DNA of 64,000 bases, taken from positions 3,100,001 through 3,164,000 of the forward strand of contig CAVQEG010000001.1 in the NCBI GenBank assembly GCA_963711465.1, written 5' to 3'. Source of the stretch: CAVQEG01 sp963711465. Lineage in GTDB: Bacteria; Bacteroidota; Ignavibacteria; OLB7. Every line of letters begins with the position of its first letter. Position 1 is the first letter of the stretch. Under the pieces are notes generated by a model. That model was not told where the DNA came from, did not search any database, and worked only from the letters and a program-made list of their open reading frames with translations. Position numbers and translations under genes: made by a program. Positions 49,006 to 57,988 of this stretch are shown here, piece after piece.

Positions 49006-51003
49006 ATGAACCGATTGCTGCTGTCTGCCACGTTCTTCCTCACCCTCACTGCCATCGCCTCGGCGCAGACCGCGCTGCGCCTGAATGAACCCGTGGGCGG
49101 TGATCTCGCGGGTGATCGCGTCGCCCACTACGTCGTCGACGCCGATTCGAATTCCTTCGTCGCCGGAATCGTCGATCAGCAGTCGGTCGATGTCGTCGTC
49201 ACCATCCACGGACCCGGAGGAACGACGTTCGGCCCGTTCGATGGACCGGGGCGCGGACCGGAGCCGTTCCACTTCATCGCCGCGAGCAGTGGCCGTTACA
49301 CCGTCGACGTTGCGCCATTCAAGGGGGCCACGGGTCACTACGTCGTTTCGCTCAAGCGGCTCGAACCGGTGGCAGCGACACCGCAGAAGCGGGTCGACCA
49401 GCTGATGTGGGCGCTGGACCGCAACGACGGACCCGGTGTCATCGTGGCGGTGGCCAAGGACGGTGAGATCATCTATTCACACGCCTACGGCATGGCCGAT
49501 CTCACCCACTCGATTCCGCTCGACGAACAGACCATTTCCAACATCGGCTCCATCTCGAAGCAATTCACCGCACTGGGAATTCTGCTGCTGCAGAAGCAGG
49601 GGCTGCTTTCGATCGACGATCCGGTCAGCAAGTACATTCCCGGACTTCCCGCGTTTGCCGACTCTGTTCGCATCCGCAATCTGCTGACGCACACGAGCGG
49701 ATTCCGCGAAGTATTCAACACCTATCCATTGGCCGGCTGGGTGGGTGAGGACTACATCCGGAGGGAGGACGTGATCGATGTGGTGCGGCACCAGCCGGCG
49801 CTGCAGAATCCACCCGGCTCTGCGTTCAACTACTGCAACACCGGATTCATCATGCTGGCCGACATCATCCATCGCGTGACCGGCAAGCCGTTCGCCGAGT
49901 GGATGAAGCAGAATATTTTCGAGCCGCTCGGCATGCGGCACACGCAGGTGAAGACTGAGCAGGGGCAGGTGATTGCGGGCAGCGCGTTCGGATACGCACC
50001 GACGGCCGACGGTGCCTTCCGGCAGGTGCGCGATCTCGGTTCCGGTGGTGGCGCCGGCGGCGTCTACACGACAGTCGGCGACCTGAATCGATGGATCAAC
50101 AATTTCCGTGATCCGAAGGTGGGCACGCGCGAACTGCTGCATCAGATGGAGACGCCGGCCGTGCTGACCACGGGCGACACGCTGGAGTATGGATTCGGCA
50201 TCTTCGTGAGCCATTACCGCGGCACGCCGCTGATCGAGCATGGCGGCGCCGACGGAGGGTTCCGCGCCGAGCTCGCCTTCTTCCCCAGGGTCGACGGCGC
50301 GGTCATTCTGCTGAGCAACTCGGCGCTGTTCAGCGGCAGCGTCTACACCGACATTGCCGATGCATTCTTCGGAGACGAATTCCCCGAAGCGAAGGGCGCG
50401 CCGACTCCGGGCACCGCGGTTGCCTCCAGCGAGGTACACGTTCCCGCCGACCTGCTCGCCCGCTACGCCGGCAGCTACCTGATCGAGGGAGCGAACGTGA
50501 CGATCACCTACACGGTGCAGAGCGATCAACTGATGGCGCAGGTGACAGGGCAGCCGATGATCGCACTGGTGCCGACGAGCGACTCGACGTTCACCTACAG
50601 CGGCGTCGACGCGACGGTCACCTTCCACCGCAGCGCCGACGGATCGGTCGACAGCGCCACGCACGTCCAGGGAGTGCCCTACACGCTGCGCCGCACCGCG
50701 CCGTACGCTCCAGTGGCCCAACAGCTTCAGGTCTACGCCGGACGCTACTACAGTCCGGAGCTCGAGACGTTCTACACCCTCGAGGTTCGCGACGACACGC
50801 TGCGCGCGGAGCATCGCCTGATGGACACGGTGGCGATGCTTCCGCAGAACGAGAATCAGTTCTTCGGCGGCGTATTTCTGGGGGAAGTGGAATTCGAGCG
50901 AGACGGCGACGGGCGGGTGACGGCGTTCACGATCAACAACGGGCGGACGCGCGGGATCAAGTTCGAGAAGTTGAATCGGGAGGAATTCTCAACGAATGAA
51001 TAG
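49006..51003 (+). CDS. Exported serine hydrolase of the class C beta-lactamase family
   Basis: 665 aa with a Sec signal (MNRLLLSATFFLTLTAIASA, then QT). A ~100-residue pre-peptidase-like beta domain precedes the hydrolase. The active site is complete: S182-I-S-K185 in IGSISKQFT, Y276-C-N278, and H412-G-G as the KTG equivalent. Two C-terminal lipocalin-like segments (LARYAGSYLIEGANVTI and VYAGRYYSPELETF) follow, common in this family. The substrate may be a peptide or ester rather than a beta-lactam. The stop overlaps the OsmC start by 8 bp. 48793-49005 shows no gene. Confidence 0.9.
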   Translation: MNRLLLSATFFLTLTAIASAQTALRLNEPVGGDLAGDRVAHYVVDADSNSFVAGIVDQQSVDVVVTIHGPGGTTFGPFDGPGRGPEPFHFIAASSGRYTVDVAPFKGATGHYVVSLKRLEPVAATPQKRVDQLMWALDRNDGPGVIVAVAKDGEIIYSHAYGMADLTHSIPLDEQTISNIGSISKQFTALGILLLQKQGLLSIDDPVSKYIPGLPAFADSVRIRNLLTHTSGFREVFNTYPLAGWVGEDYIRREDVIDVVRHQPALQNPPGSAFNYCNTGFIMLADIIHRVTGKPFAEWMKQNIFEPLGMRHTQVKTEQGQVIAGSAFGYAPTADGAFRQVRDLGSGGGAGGVYTTVGDLNRWINNFRDPKVGTRELLHQMETPAVLTTGDTLEYGFGIFVSHYRGTPLIEHGGADGGFRAELAFFPRVDGAVILLSNSALFSGSVYTDIADAFFGDEFPEAKGAPTPGTAVASSEVHVPADLLARYAGSYLIEGANVTITYTVQSDQLMAQVTGQPMIALVPTSDSTFTYSGVDATVTFHRSADGSVDSATHVQGVPYTLRRTAPYAPVAQQLQVYAGRYYSPELETFYTLEVRDDTLRAEHRLMDTVAMLPQNENQFFGGVFLGEVEFERDGDGRVTAFTINNGRTRGIKFEKLNREEFSTNE

Positions 51004-51514
51004 AGACCAGCTACGGGCAGTACAGGCGCCGCTGAAGCAGGCGTATCGGGACGAACCCGAGTCGGCGGTGGTGACGCTGCGCGCGGTCGGCAGCATCGGC
51101 GAGGGAATCTCCTGCAGCGTGGATACCGGGCGCGCTCTTGCCGAGGCGGGACTGCATCCGGCCACCGGCGGTGACGGGACGCAGCTCTGTTCGGGCGACA
51201 TGCTGCTGCAGGCGCTGGTGGCATGTGCGGGGGTGACGCTGCGCTCGGTGGCGACATCGATCGGTGTGGAGCTTCGCGACGCGCGTATCACGGCCGAGGG
51301 CGACATCGACTTCCGGGGAACGCTTGCCGTGTCGAAGGACGCGCCGGTCGGCATCCGCGAAATTCGCCTCGGCTTCCACCTCGACACCGATGCCGACGCC
51401 GAGCAGGTGTCAACGTTGATCCGGCTGACCGAGCGGTACTGCGTCGTGCTGCAGACGTTGCGCAATCCGCCTCGGATCGAGGTCGACAGCGGCAGACGGC
51501 GGATCGAGGACTAG
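50996..51514 (+). CDS. OsmC-family peroxiredoxin-like protein
   Basis: 172 aa, OsmC/Ohr fold. The two redox cysteines are expected in LCSGDMLLQALVACAGVTL, which carries Cys residues at both ends as in the OsmC helix. Likely reduces organic hydroperoxides. Its ATG overlaps the last 8 bp of the serine hydrolase gene, so translation is probably coupled. Confidence 0.82.
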   Translation: MNRDQLRAVQAPLKQAYRDEPESAVVTLRAVGSIGEGISCSVDTGRALAEAGLHPATGGDGTQLCSGDMLLQALVACAGVTLRSVATSIGVELRDARITAEGDIDFRGTLAVSKDAPVGIREIRLGFHLDTDADAEQVSTLIRLTERYCVVLQTLRNPPRIEVDSGRRRIED

Positions 51515-51599
51515 GCGCTTTGCGAGAGCCGCACCCCGGCAGCGGTCCGATGGTTGCGGTCCGCGTGGTTCCTACCCTGGAACCAACGTGGAGGACGAC

Positions 51600-52433
51600 A
51601 TGGCCGATCGTGTGGAGCGTCAAGTCATCGAGCGAACGACGGAGGAACATCGGGAGCTCGAGGGTGAGCTGTGGCAACTGCTGCATCGGATCGAGCGGGT
51701 GTTCGAAGGACCGCTGATCGCGCTGGCGTTCGTCTGGCTGGTGCTGATTGCGGCCGATTTCATCTGGGGGCTCAACAGCATTCTGCAGTCGCTGGTGACG
51801 ATGATCTGGGGAATCTTCGTCTTCGATTTCCTCCTTCGATTCACCATCGCTCCGAAGAAGCTTCGCTACCTGAAGCGCAACTGGCTGACGGCGATCTCAC
51901 TGTTCGTGCCGGCGCTTCGAGTTCTCCGCTTCGCGCGATTCGTCCGCCTGGTACGCCTGGCGCGGGCGACGCGGGGCGTCCGGTTGGTCCGGGCAGTCGC
52001 CTCGTTCAACCGCAGCATGGGCGCGCTGCAGTCGTCGATGGCGCGTCGTGGAGCGCGCTACGCGACCGTGCTGACAGCCATCGTCCTCTTCGCAGGAGCC
52101 GCGGGCATGTATGCCTTCGAAGTTGGAGCACCGGGCGGTGGCGGATTCGAGACCTACGGCGAATCGCTCTGGTGGACGGCGATGCTGCTGACGACGATCG
52201 GATCGAAAGCATGGCCGGTGACCGCCGCGGGGAAGATTCTGTGCGTGCTGCTGTCCGCCTACGCCCTCGGAATCCTCGGGTACATCGCCGCGTCGCTCGC
52301 GTCGTTCTTCGTCGGACGTGAGGCCGCCACCCCCGCAGGACCGGTTGCCGGTGAGGACGCAATCCGCGAATTGCAGGCCGAGGTGCGGGCGTTGCGAGAT
52401 GCGATCGAAACGCGTGGAGGATCGCTGGGGTGA
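51600..52433 (+). CDS. Voltage-gated-type ion channel with non-canonical filter
   Basis: 277 aa from the ATG at 51600, preceded by GGAGG. Six-helix channel layout: S1 near PLIALAFVWLVLIAADF, S2 IWGIFVFDFLLRF, S3 NWLTAISLFVPA, an S4-like segment with Arg every third residue (LRVLRFARFVRLVRLAR), S5, pore, S6, then a C-terminal coiled coil (IRELQAEVRALRDAIE). The selectivity filter reads T-T-I-G-S-K-A-W-P (198-206) instead of T-V-G-Y-G-D. K+ selectivity is therefore doubtful. The GTG at 51588 is not needed as a start. Confidence 0.85.
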   Translation: MADRVERQVIERTTEEHRELEGELWQLLHRIERVFEGPLIALAFVWLVLIAADFIWGLNSILQSLVTMIWGIFVFDFLLRFTIAPKKLRYLKRNWLTAISLFVPALRVLRFARFVRLVRLARATRGVRLVRAVASFNRSMGALQSSMARRGARYATVLTAIVLFAGAAGMYAFEVGAPGGGGFETYGESLWWTAMLLTTIGSKAWPVTAAGKILCVLLSAYALGILGYIAASLASFFVGREAATPAGPVAGEDAIRELQAEVRALRDAIETRGGSLG

Positions 52434-52470
52434 CGTCCGAGCGCGGAGTGCGTAATCGTCGTCGTTGTAT

Positions 52471-53346
52471 ATGGTTGAATCATTGTACATCTCGGATCTC
52501 GATGGAACGTTGCTCGATGGGGGCGGTGATCTGTCGGTGCGCAGCCGCCTGGCGCTTCAGGCGATGGTCGATGAAGGACTCGCCTTTACCGTCGCCAGCG
52601 CGCGGAGCGTCGTCTCGATCCGCGAACGACTCGGAGGACTTCACCTGCGGTTGCCCGTGATCACACTCAACGGTGCGTACATCTCCGAGCTCGATACCGG
52701 TCGCCACGAGGTGATCAATGACATCGACAACGGGGTCGTTCCCGAAATCCACGCGATGCTCCATGAAGCCGGTCACGTTCCCTTCGTCTCCACCTGGTCC
52801 GGTTCCGAGGAGCGCGTCTACTTCTCCCACAGCACCAACGACGGGATGGCGTGGTACATCGACGACTGCCGTCGGAGGAACGATGCGCGGTGGCGCCAGG
52901 CGAACGACCTGCGCGGCGCATTCGTCGAACGCGTGATGTGCCTGACGACCATCGCCGGCCCCGGCCTGCTCGAGGAGTTGGAGGCGTCGATCCTCGAACG
53001 GTACGGTGCTCACGTGCAGACCCACTGCTTCGAGAATCTCTACACGCCGGGCTGGCACTGGCTGACGATCCACGATGACCGCGCGACCAAGGACCAGGCG
53101 ATCGCCGACCTCGTCGATCTCTACGACCTCACCGATCGCGAACTCGTCGTCTTCGGCGATCAGTCGAATGACATCGGCATGTTCCGCATCGCCGATCGCG
53201 CGATCGCCGTGGCCAACGCCGTCGAGATCATTCGCGCCAACGCGACGCACCGGATCGGATCGAATGAGGAAGACAGTGTGGTGGAATTCATTCAGGCCGA
53301 GCACCTCGAGCGGCGGTTCCGCGACGGGAGGAACACCGACGGATGA
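52471..53346 (+). CDS. HAD-superfamily (Cof-type) phosphatase
   Basis: 291 aa from the ATG at 52471; an in-frame TTG at 52465 is less likely. HAD motif I ISDLDGTLLD, motif II in TVASARS, motif III Lys in RATKDQAI, and motif IV VVFGDQSNDIGMF are all present, with a Cof-type C2 cap inserted between. Likely dephosphorylates a sugar or cofactor phosphate. Its stop overlaps the next start as ATGA. Confidence 0.9.
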   Translation: MVESLYISDLDGTLLDGGGDLSVRSRLALQAMVDEGLAFTVASARSVVSIRERLGGLHLRLPVITLNGAYISELDTGRHEVINDIDNGVVPEIHAMLHEAGHVPFVSTWSGSEERVYFSHSTNDGMAWYIDDCRRRNDARWRQANDLRGAFVERVMCLTTIAGPGLLEELEASILERYGAHVQTHCFENLYTPGWHWLTIHDDRATKDQAIADLVDLYDLTDRELVVFGDQSNDIGMFRIADRAIAVANAVEIIRANATHRIGSNEEDSVVEFIQAEHLERRFRDGRNTDG

Positions 53347-54125
53347 ACGACGACCTGCTGGCGGTATTTGCTTCGGTTGCGCGCCGAGCGGGCGATCACC
53401 TGCGCACCATGCAGCCATCGGCGACGGTCGTTCTTCGACGCGACGGCGGTGATCTCGTGCTCGATGCCGATCGTCGGGCGCAGGACCTGATCGTCGGCGA
53501 ACTCGAGCGCGCCATGCCGGGCGTTCCGATCGTTGCCGAGGAATCACCTCCTACCGGTATTCTTCCGCACACCTATCTGAGCGTCGATCCGCTCGACGGA
53601 ACGATTCCCTATTCCCGCGGCTGCGCCGAATGGGGCGTCAACATCGGGTTCGTCGTCGACGGCGTTCCAAGCCACGGCACCATATTTCTTCCTGCCTCCG
53701 ACCAACTGCTCACCGCACATGTGGCTGGATCATGCGAGTTGAATGGGAAGGCGGTGTTCGGCCAAACACCGGAGCGGGGCGAACCGTTCGTACTCGGATG
53801 CGACCTGCACTACGCCACTGACCCGGAGTTCGTGCGTCGCGTCCTTCCGAGACTGATTCCGTCGCTGCGACTGACGCGCAGTCTGGGATCGACCGCGGCC
53901 TTGACCGTCGACCTGGCTGCCGGGCACACTGACGCTCATCTGAACCAGCGTGGAGGAGGCATCTGGGACATCGTGACGCTCGGTGTGGTGGCGGCGTCGC
54001 TGGGGTATCGGGTCACGGACCTGCGCGGTGGACCCCGGGACTGGACGCTTCCCGACACGTCGATCGTCGTCGCATCGAGTGACGAGGCGCAGCGCCTGCT
54101 GCTCGAGGCGGTCGGTACGGTGTAG
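53343..54125 (+). CDS. Inositol-monophosphatase-family phosphatase
   Basis: 260 aa. Metal-binding motifs: AEESP, DPLDGTIPYSRG, and GGGIWDIVTLGVVAA at the C-terminal side, as in IMPase/HisN/CysQ proteins. Which of inositol phosphate, histidinol phosphate or PAP is the substrate cannot be told. Translationally coupled to the HAD gene by a 4-bp overlap. Confidence 0.88.
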   Translation: MNDDLLAVFASVARRAGDHLRTMQPSATVVLRRDGGDLVLDADRRAQDLIVGELERAMPGVPIVAEESPPTGILPHTYLSVDPLDGTIPYSRGCAEWGVNIGFVVDGVPSHGTIFLPASDQLLTAHVAGSCELNGKAVFGQTPERGEPFVLGCDLHYATDPEFVRRVLPRLIPSLRLTRSLGSTAALTVDLAAGHTDAHLNQRGGGIWDIVTLGVVAASLGYRVTDLRGGPRDWTLPDTSIVVASSDEAQRLLLEAVGTV

Positions 54126-54266
54126 AGGTGGTCGACCGGTATCGGAGAGGTCGTCCGGGGAAGGGACAAGGCGGTGTCAGCTGGAGCAGTGGGCTGTGTA
54201 GCAGCGGCCAGGACACCGGTAGCACGGATCACAGAGTCTCAACTACATACAACGAGGAGCAATTCC

Positions 54267-54695
54267 ATGGCGATGCAGCAACGACTGACGCTCGTGACAC
54301 TGGGCGTCGAGGATCTCGAACGTTCGACGCACTTCTATCGCGACGTGTTCGGATGGACACCGAATGACGGCGGCGATGGATCGATCGTCTTCTTCCAACT
54401 CAATGGAATTCAACTCGCACTCTACGGACGCGAGCCCCTTGCCGACGACGCGCATGTGAAGTCCGAAGGCACCGGCTTCCGCGGCGTCACGCTCGCGCAC
54501 AACGTGCGCTCCGAACAGGAGGTCGACGAGATCTTTGCGGACTTCGAGTCGAAGGGAGTCAACGTCGTCAAGTCACCCGAGAAGGTCTTCTGGGGCGGCT
54601 ACAGCGGCTACATCGCCGATCCGGACGGACATCTCTGGGAGATCGCCTGCAATCCGTTCATGAAGTACGATGACGCGGGGAACGTGATCCCGTAG
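54267..54695 (+). CDS. VOC-family (glyoxalase-like) protein
   Basis: 142 aa from the ATG at 54267, which has GAGGAG about 8 nt upstream; this decides against the longer frame. LTLVTLGVEDLERSTHFYRD, then FGW, and the C-terminal GYIADPDGHLWEIACNP with a metal-ligand Glu are typical. Unknown substrate. Confidence 0.85.
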   Translation: MAMQQRLTLVTLGVEDLERSTHFYRDVFGWTPNDGGDGSIVFFQLNGIQLALYGREPLADDAHVKSEGTGFRGVTLAHNVRSEQEVDEIFADFESKGVNVVKSPEKVFWGGYSGYIADPDGHLWEIACNPFMKYDDAGNVIP

Positions 54696-54771
54696 TGCCC
54701 TGCGGTTGCAGTCGCACCGTCACGACCGAGGCATCGGTCGTACGCCATTCACGCACTCATCATTGTGTCCC

Positions 54772-55182
54772 ATGGCAGCTCTGAAAACAGCGCGGACCAG
54801 CGACTCGGTCCCGGCGTTCCTCGATGCGGTCGTGCACGATGACCGTCGGACCGACTGCTACGCCGTGCTCGAACTGATGCGAGACGTCACCGGTGAGGAA
54901 CCGGCGATGTGGGGTCCGGGCATCGTCGGCTTCGGGTCATACCACTACAAGTACGACAGCGGCCGCGAGGGTGACTGGTTCCTGACGGGATTCTCACCGC
55001 GCAAACAGGAACTCACGCTGTACATCATGTCGGGTTTCGAGCGGTATGACGAAGTGATGGCGCGGCTCGGGAAATTCCGAACCGGGAAGTCCTGCCTGTA
55101 CATCAAGCGGCTCTCCGATGTCGACACAGAGGCACTTCGGACGCTGATCGAGGCGTCGATCGAGCACCTTCGCGGAACATGA
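54772..55182 (+). CDS. DUF1801 protein
   Basis: 136 aa from the ATG at 54772. The motif GPGIVGFGSYHYKYDSGREG followed by WFLTGFSPRKQELTLYI is diagnostic of stand-alone DUF1801 proteins (YdhG/YjhX-like fold). The C-terminal LIKR-type tail appears as SCLYIKRLSDVD. Function unknown. Confidence 0.88.
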   Translation: MAALKTARTSDSVPAFLDAVVHDDRRTDCYAVLELMRDVTGEEPAMWGPGIVGFGSYHYKYDSGREGDWFLTGFSPRKQELTLYIMSGFERYDEVMARLGKFRTGKSCLYIKRLSDVDTEALRTLIEASIEHLRGT

Positions 55183-55378
55183 GCCCCGATCGCACCGGCG
55201 TCGGTCGGACTGTCGCCGCGATCGAACCCGAGGAGGCTCGCATTCGATTCTATGAGAATCGTGAGACAACCGTGATGCACCGGGTGGCAGCAATGCCCAC
55301 CTTTGTATGCACTGATGCGTTGTTGCATGCAGATGCCTTTGCAGTCACTCGTCGACGTCAACGAATTCAAAGAAGACC

Positions 55379-56578
55379 ATGAACGCGAACAGTTCGCCGA
55401 TCCGAATTCTCTTCCTCTCCATCATGCTCGTGGTCGCCACGTCGCTCACGTCGTGTCAGGCACGCACACCGGGTGACGGTATGACCGAGGCGACCGAGGT
55501 GCAGGACACCATGGCGCGGGAGCAGCCGAAGCTCGATCCGTCGTACGCCGCGGTCGAGAAGGAGTCGCTGCAGAAGGCCACGTTCGCCGGCGGCTGCTTC
55601 TGGTGCATGGAGACGCCGTACCAGGAGGTCGAGGGAGTCCGGGCGGTGATCTCGGGATTCGCCGGAGGCATCCGGCCGAATCCGACGTACGAGGAAGTCT
55701 CTTCGGGAACGACGAACTACCAGGAGTCGGTGCAGGTGTACTACGATTCCTCGAAGGTCAGCTACGCCCGGCTCCTGTGGGTCTACTGGCGCAGCATGGA
55801 TCCTACCGACGACGGCGGCCAGTTCGCCGATCGTGGCAGGCAGTACCGCGCGACGATTTTCGTGCGAACGCCGGAGGAGCGCCGGCTGGCCGAGGAGTCG
55901 GAGCAGGAGCTGCGCAAGAGCGGGAAATTCGATAAGCCGATCGTCACGCCGATCCGGGATTTCACCACGTTCTATCCCGCCGAGGATTACCATCAGGATT
56001 ACTACCTGAAGAATCCCGAGCGCTACGAGGCATACCGTGAGGGCTCCGGGCGCGGTCCGTTCCTGCGCGACACGTGGGGTGAGGATATCGTCGAGACCCT
56101 GCGCAGGCATACCGAGGGCATGGCGCCGACATCGTATGAGGGCTACCGCAAGCCGTCGGATGCCGAGCTGCGCCAGCGGCTGACGCCACTGCAGTACGAC
56201 GTGACGCAGAAGAGCGCGACCGAGACGGCGTTCGACAATCCGTACTGGGACAACGAGCGCGCGGGGATCTACGTGGATGTCGTCTCCGGCGAACCCCTGT
56301 TCTCATCGACGGATAAATTCAAATCGGGAACCGGATGGCCTTCGTTCACCAAGCCGCTCGACACAGAGAATGTGATCGAGGTGACGGACGAGTCGCTCGG
56401 GATGACCCGCGCCGAAGTCCGCAGTCGTCACGCCGATTCGCATCTGGGACATGTGTTCGACGATGGACCGAAGCCGACGGGTCTGCGGTACTGCATCAAC
56501 TCGGCGGCACTGCGATTCGTTCCCGTGGCGGACCTCGAGAAGGAGGGGTATGGACAATACCTGCGGTTGTTCAAGTAA
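55379..56578 (+). CDS. msrAB: MsrA-MsrB lipoprotein: bifunctional methionine sulfoxide reductase
   Basis: 399 aa reducing both sulfoxide epimers of methionine. A lipoprotein signal (FLSIMLVVATSLTSC) places it in the envelope. MsrA: GGCFWCMETPYQ with C73 as nucleophile, GTTNYQESVQVYY, HQDYYLKNPERY. MsrB: LTPLQYDVTQKSATE, TGWPSFTKPL, and RYCIN with C372. The zinc-binding pair usual before the PLF motif is replaced by D300 and S303 (GIYVDVVSGEPLF), so this is a zinc-free MsrB. A strong terminator follows at 56612. The 196 bp before the start hold no recognised element. Confidence 0.93.
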   Translation: MNANSSPIRILFLSIMLVVATSLTSCQARTPGDGMTEATEVQDTMAREQPKLDPSYAAVEKESLQKATFAGGCFWCMETPYQEVEGVRAVISGFAGGIRPNPTYEEVSSGTTNYQESVQVYYDSSKVSYARLLWVYWRSMDPTDDGGQFADRGRQYRATIFVRTPEERRLAEESEQELRKSGKFDKPIVTPIRDFTTFYPAEDYHQDYYLKNPERYEAYREGSGRGPFLRDTWGEDIVETLRRHTEGMAPTSYEGYRKPSDAELRQRLTPLQYDVTQKSATETAFDNPYWDNERAGIYVDVVSGEPLFSSTDKFKSGTGWPSFTKPLDTENVIEVTDESLGMTRAEVRSRHADSHLGHVFDDGPKPTGLRYCINSAALRFVPVADLEKEGYGQYLRLFK

Positions 56579-56611
56579 CCGCCGATGACCGAACGGGTGT
56601 GACTGCAGGCG

Positions 56612-56659
56612 AAACGACGACGGACCGACCGAGTCTATCCGGTCGGTCCGTCGTCGTTT
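56612..56659. terminator. Bidirectional terminator
   Basis: Perfect 19-bp stem (56612-56630 with 56641-56659), 10-nt loop, ending in TTT on the + side and beginning in AAA, so it can serve both msrAB and the convergent gene ending at 56734. Confidence 0.85.
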
Positions 56660-56733
56660 GTATCGCGAATATGCCGGGCGAGGGTGGCGGTGCTCGCCGC
56701 TGAGCGCTTTCGAATCGGTCGACCGCGTCGCCC

Positions 56734-57072
56734 TCAGCGGTACGCTTCGGCGCCGAGCTCCTGCATCCAGTGCTGCTTCCGCTCCTTCATCAGTGCCTCC
56801 AGTTCGTATCCCTTCACGTCCTCGTCGAACACCTCCACGACATCGAACGCCATCGCGTCCGGATCCGATTGGTTCCATGTCCGCTGCAACTCACCGTTGG
56901 GGTGCGTTCCCATTCGGAGGGTGAACCAGATCCGGTTCTGGATGGTATCGATATTCGTGGCTGCATCGACCCAGGTACGACCACTGGTGAGCGACCGGAC
57001 TGCGAAGACGCCCTTGCGCGGTTCGGTCGCTTTGTAGGCACGCTTGAGTTCTGTCTTCCTCTCCGAATTCAT
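56734..57072 (-). CDS. Degenerate GIY-YIG-superfamily protein
   Basis: 112 aa from the ATG at 57072, preceded by AGGAG at 12 nt. The opening RKTELKRAYKATEPRKGVFA followed by TLRMGTHPNGELQRTWN matches a family of small GIY-YIG-like proteins in which the nuclease motif is altered; the V-F-A...W-V-D positions replace GIY and YIG. Nuclease activity is therefore doubtful. The family assignment is from recall. Confidence 0.6.
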   Translation of the reverse strand: MNSERKTELKRAYKATEPRKGVFAVRSLTSGRTWVDAATNIDTIQNRIWFTLRMGTHPNGELQRTWNQSDPDAMAFDVVEVFDEDVKGYELEALMKERKQHWMQELGAEAYR

Positions 57073-57293
57073 GAGCAACACTCCTGGTGGAAATATCGAT
57101 GAGGGCGTTGCGACACCCGGCTCGGTCCAACGGCGTTGGTTGTCCGGGGACATTGCGGAGTATCGCGCAACGCTCACTGCAGCCCCCTGCCGGGACGGGA
57201 AGCTGCATCGCGTCCGGCGAATCTACCGATCTCGGGACAGCCGGGGGGCGGCCATAGGTGTATCTTGAACGTTTCACTTCGACCTCCCGCGTT

Positions 57294-57911
57294 ATGAAGC
57301 ACCTGATCAGGCGGCTGTTGAATCCGAACACCGAGCGACACTGGGACGCGGTATACGATGCCGAACTCGACGCCGGGCGGGTGCGCTGCGACAGCGGATT
57401 GCTCGAATACCGCTGGTTGTTCGACGGCCGCGAACGGATTCTCGACTTCGGATCAGGTCCGGGCGGGAACGTGGAGATGCTGTCGCAGCAGCTTTCCGAG
57501 CGGCACTTCACGTTGATCGATCACAGCGACGTCGCGCTCGAGCACGCGCGTCGAACATTGCGTCTGGGAGCGAACGGCAACACGTTCGAGTTCGAGCGTT
57601 CACTCGATGCGGTTCCGCGCAAATCGCAGGATCTGGTGATGAGCTTCGAAGTGCTGGAGCATCTGACGGAATTCGATCAAGTGCTCGATGAGTTGTGGGG
57701 TCGTGTTCGTCCGGGCGGAGTGCTGCTGGTGTCGGTCCCGGTCAAGGGGCGGCGCGACCGACATCGCGAGCACGTGAACAAATTCACCGTCGGATCGATG
57801 TTCCGGATTCTCAGTCGATACTCGAACTGGGTGCACATCGCGCCGCGATCGTTTTCGCAGCGCAGCGGAATTCTGAGCACGGCGTATTTCTACATCGAGC
57901 GCTCGCGCTGA
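57294..57911 (+). CDS. Class I SAM-dependent methyltransferase
   Basis: 205 aa from the ATG at 57294. Motif I ILDFGSGPGGNVEML, TLIDHSDVALEHARR, then DLVMSFEVLEHLTEFDQVL and LRPGG-like VRPGGVLLVSVPVKG; the Methyltransf_11/23 class that often acts in envelope-glycan or ubiquinone-like pathways. Divergent from the GIY-YIG-like gene; both promoters must lie in 57073-57293. Confidence 0.85.
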   Translation: MKHLIRRLLNPNTERHWDAVYDAELDAGRVRCDSGLLEYRWLFDGRERILDFGSGPGGNVEMLSQQLSERHFTLIDHSDVALEHARRTLRLGANGNTFEFERSLDAVPRKSQDLVMSFEVLEHLTEFDQVLDELWGRVRPGGVLLVSVPVKGRRDRHREHVNKFTVGSMFRILSRYSNWVHIAPRSFSQRSGILSTAYFYIERSR

Positions 57912-57988
57912 CGGTATCGGCGGAAGCGGATCGCCAACAGCGAGTGCAGCATCGAGCGTGACACGCGACATGCGGAAGGATATGGGCG

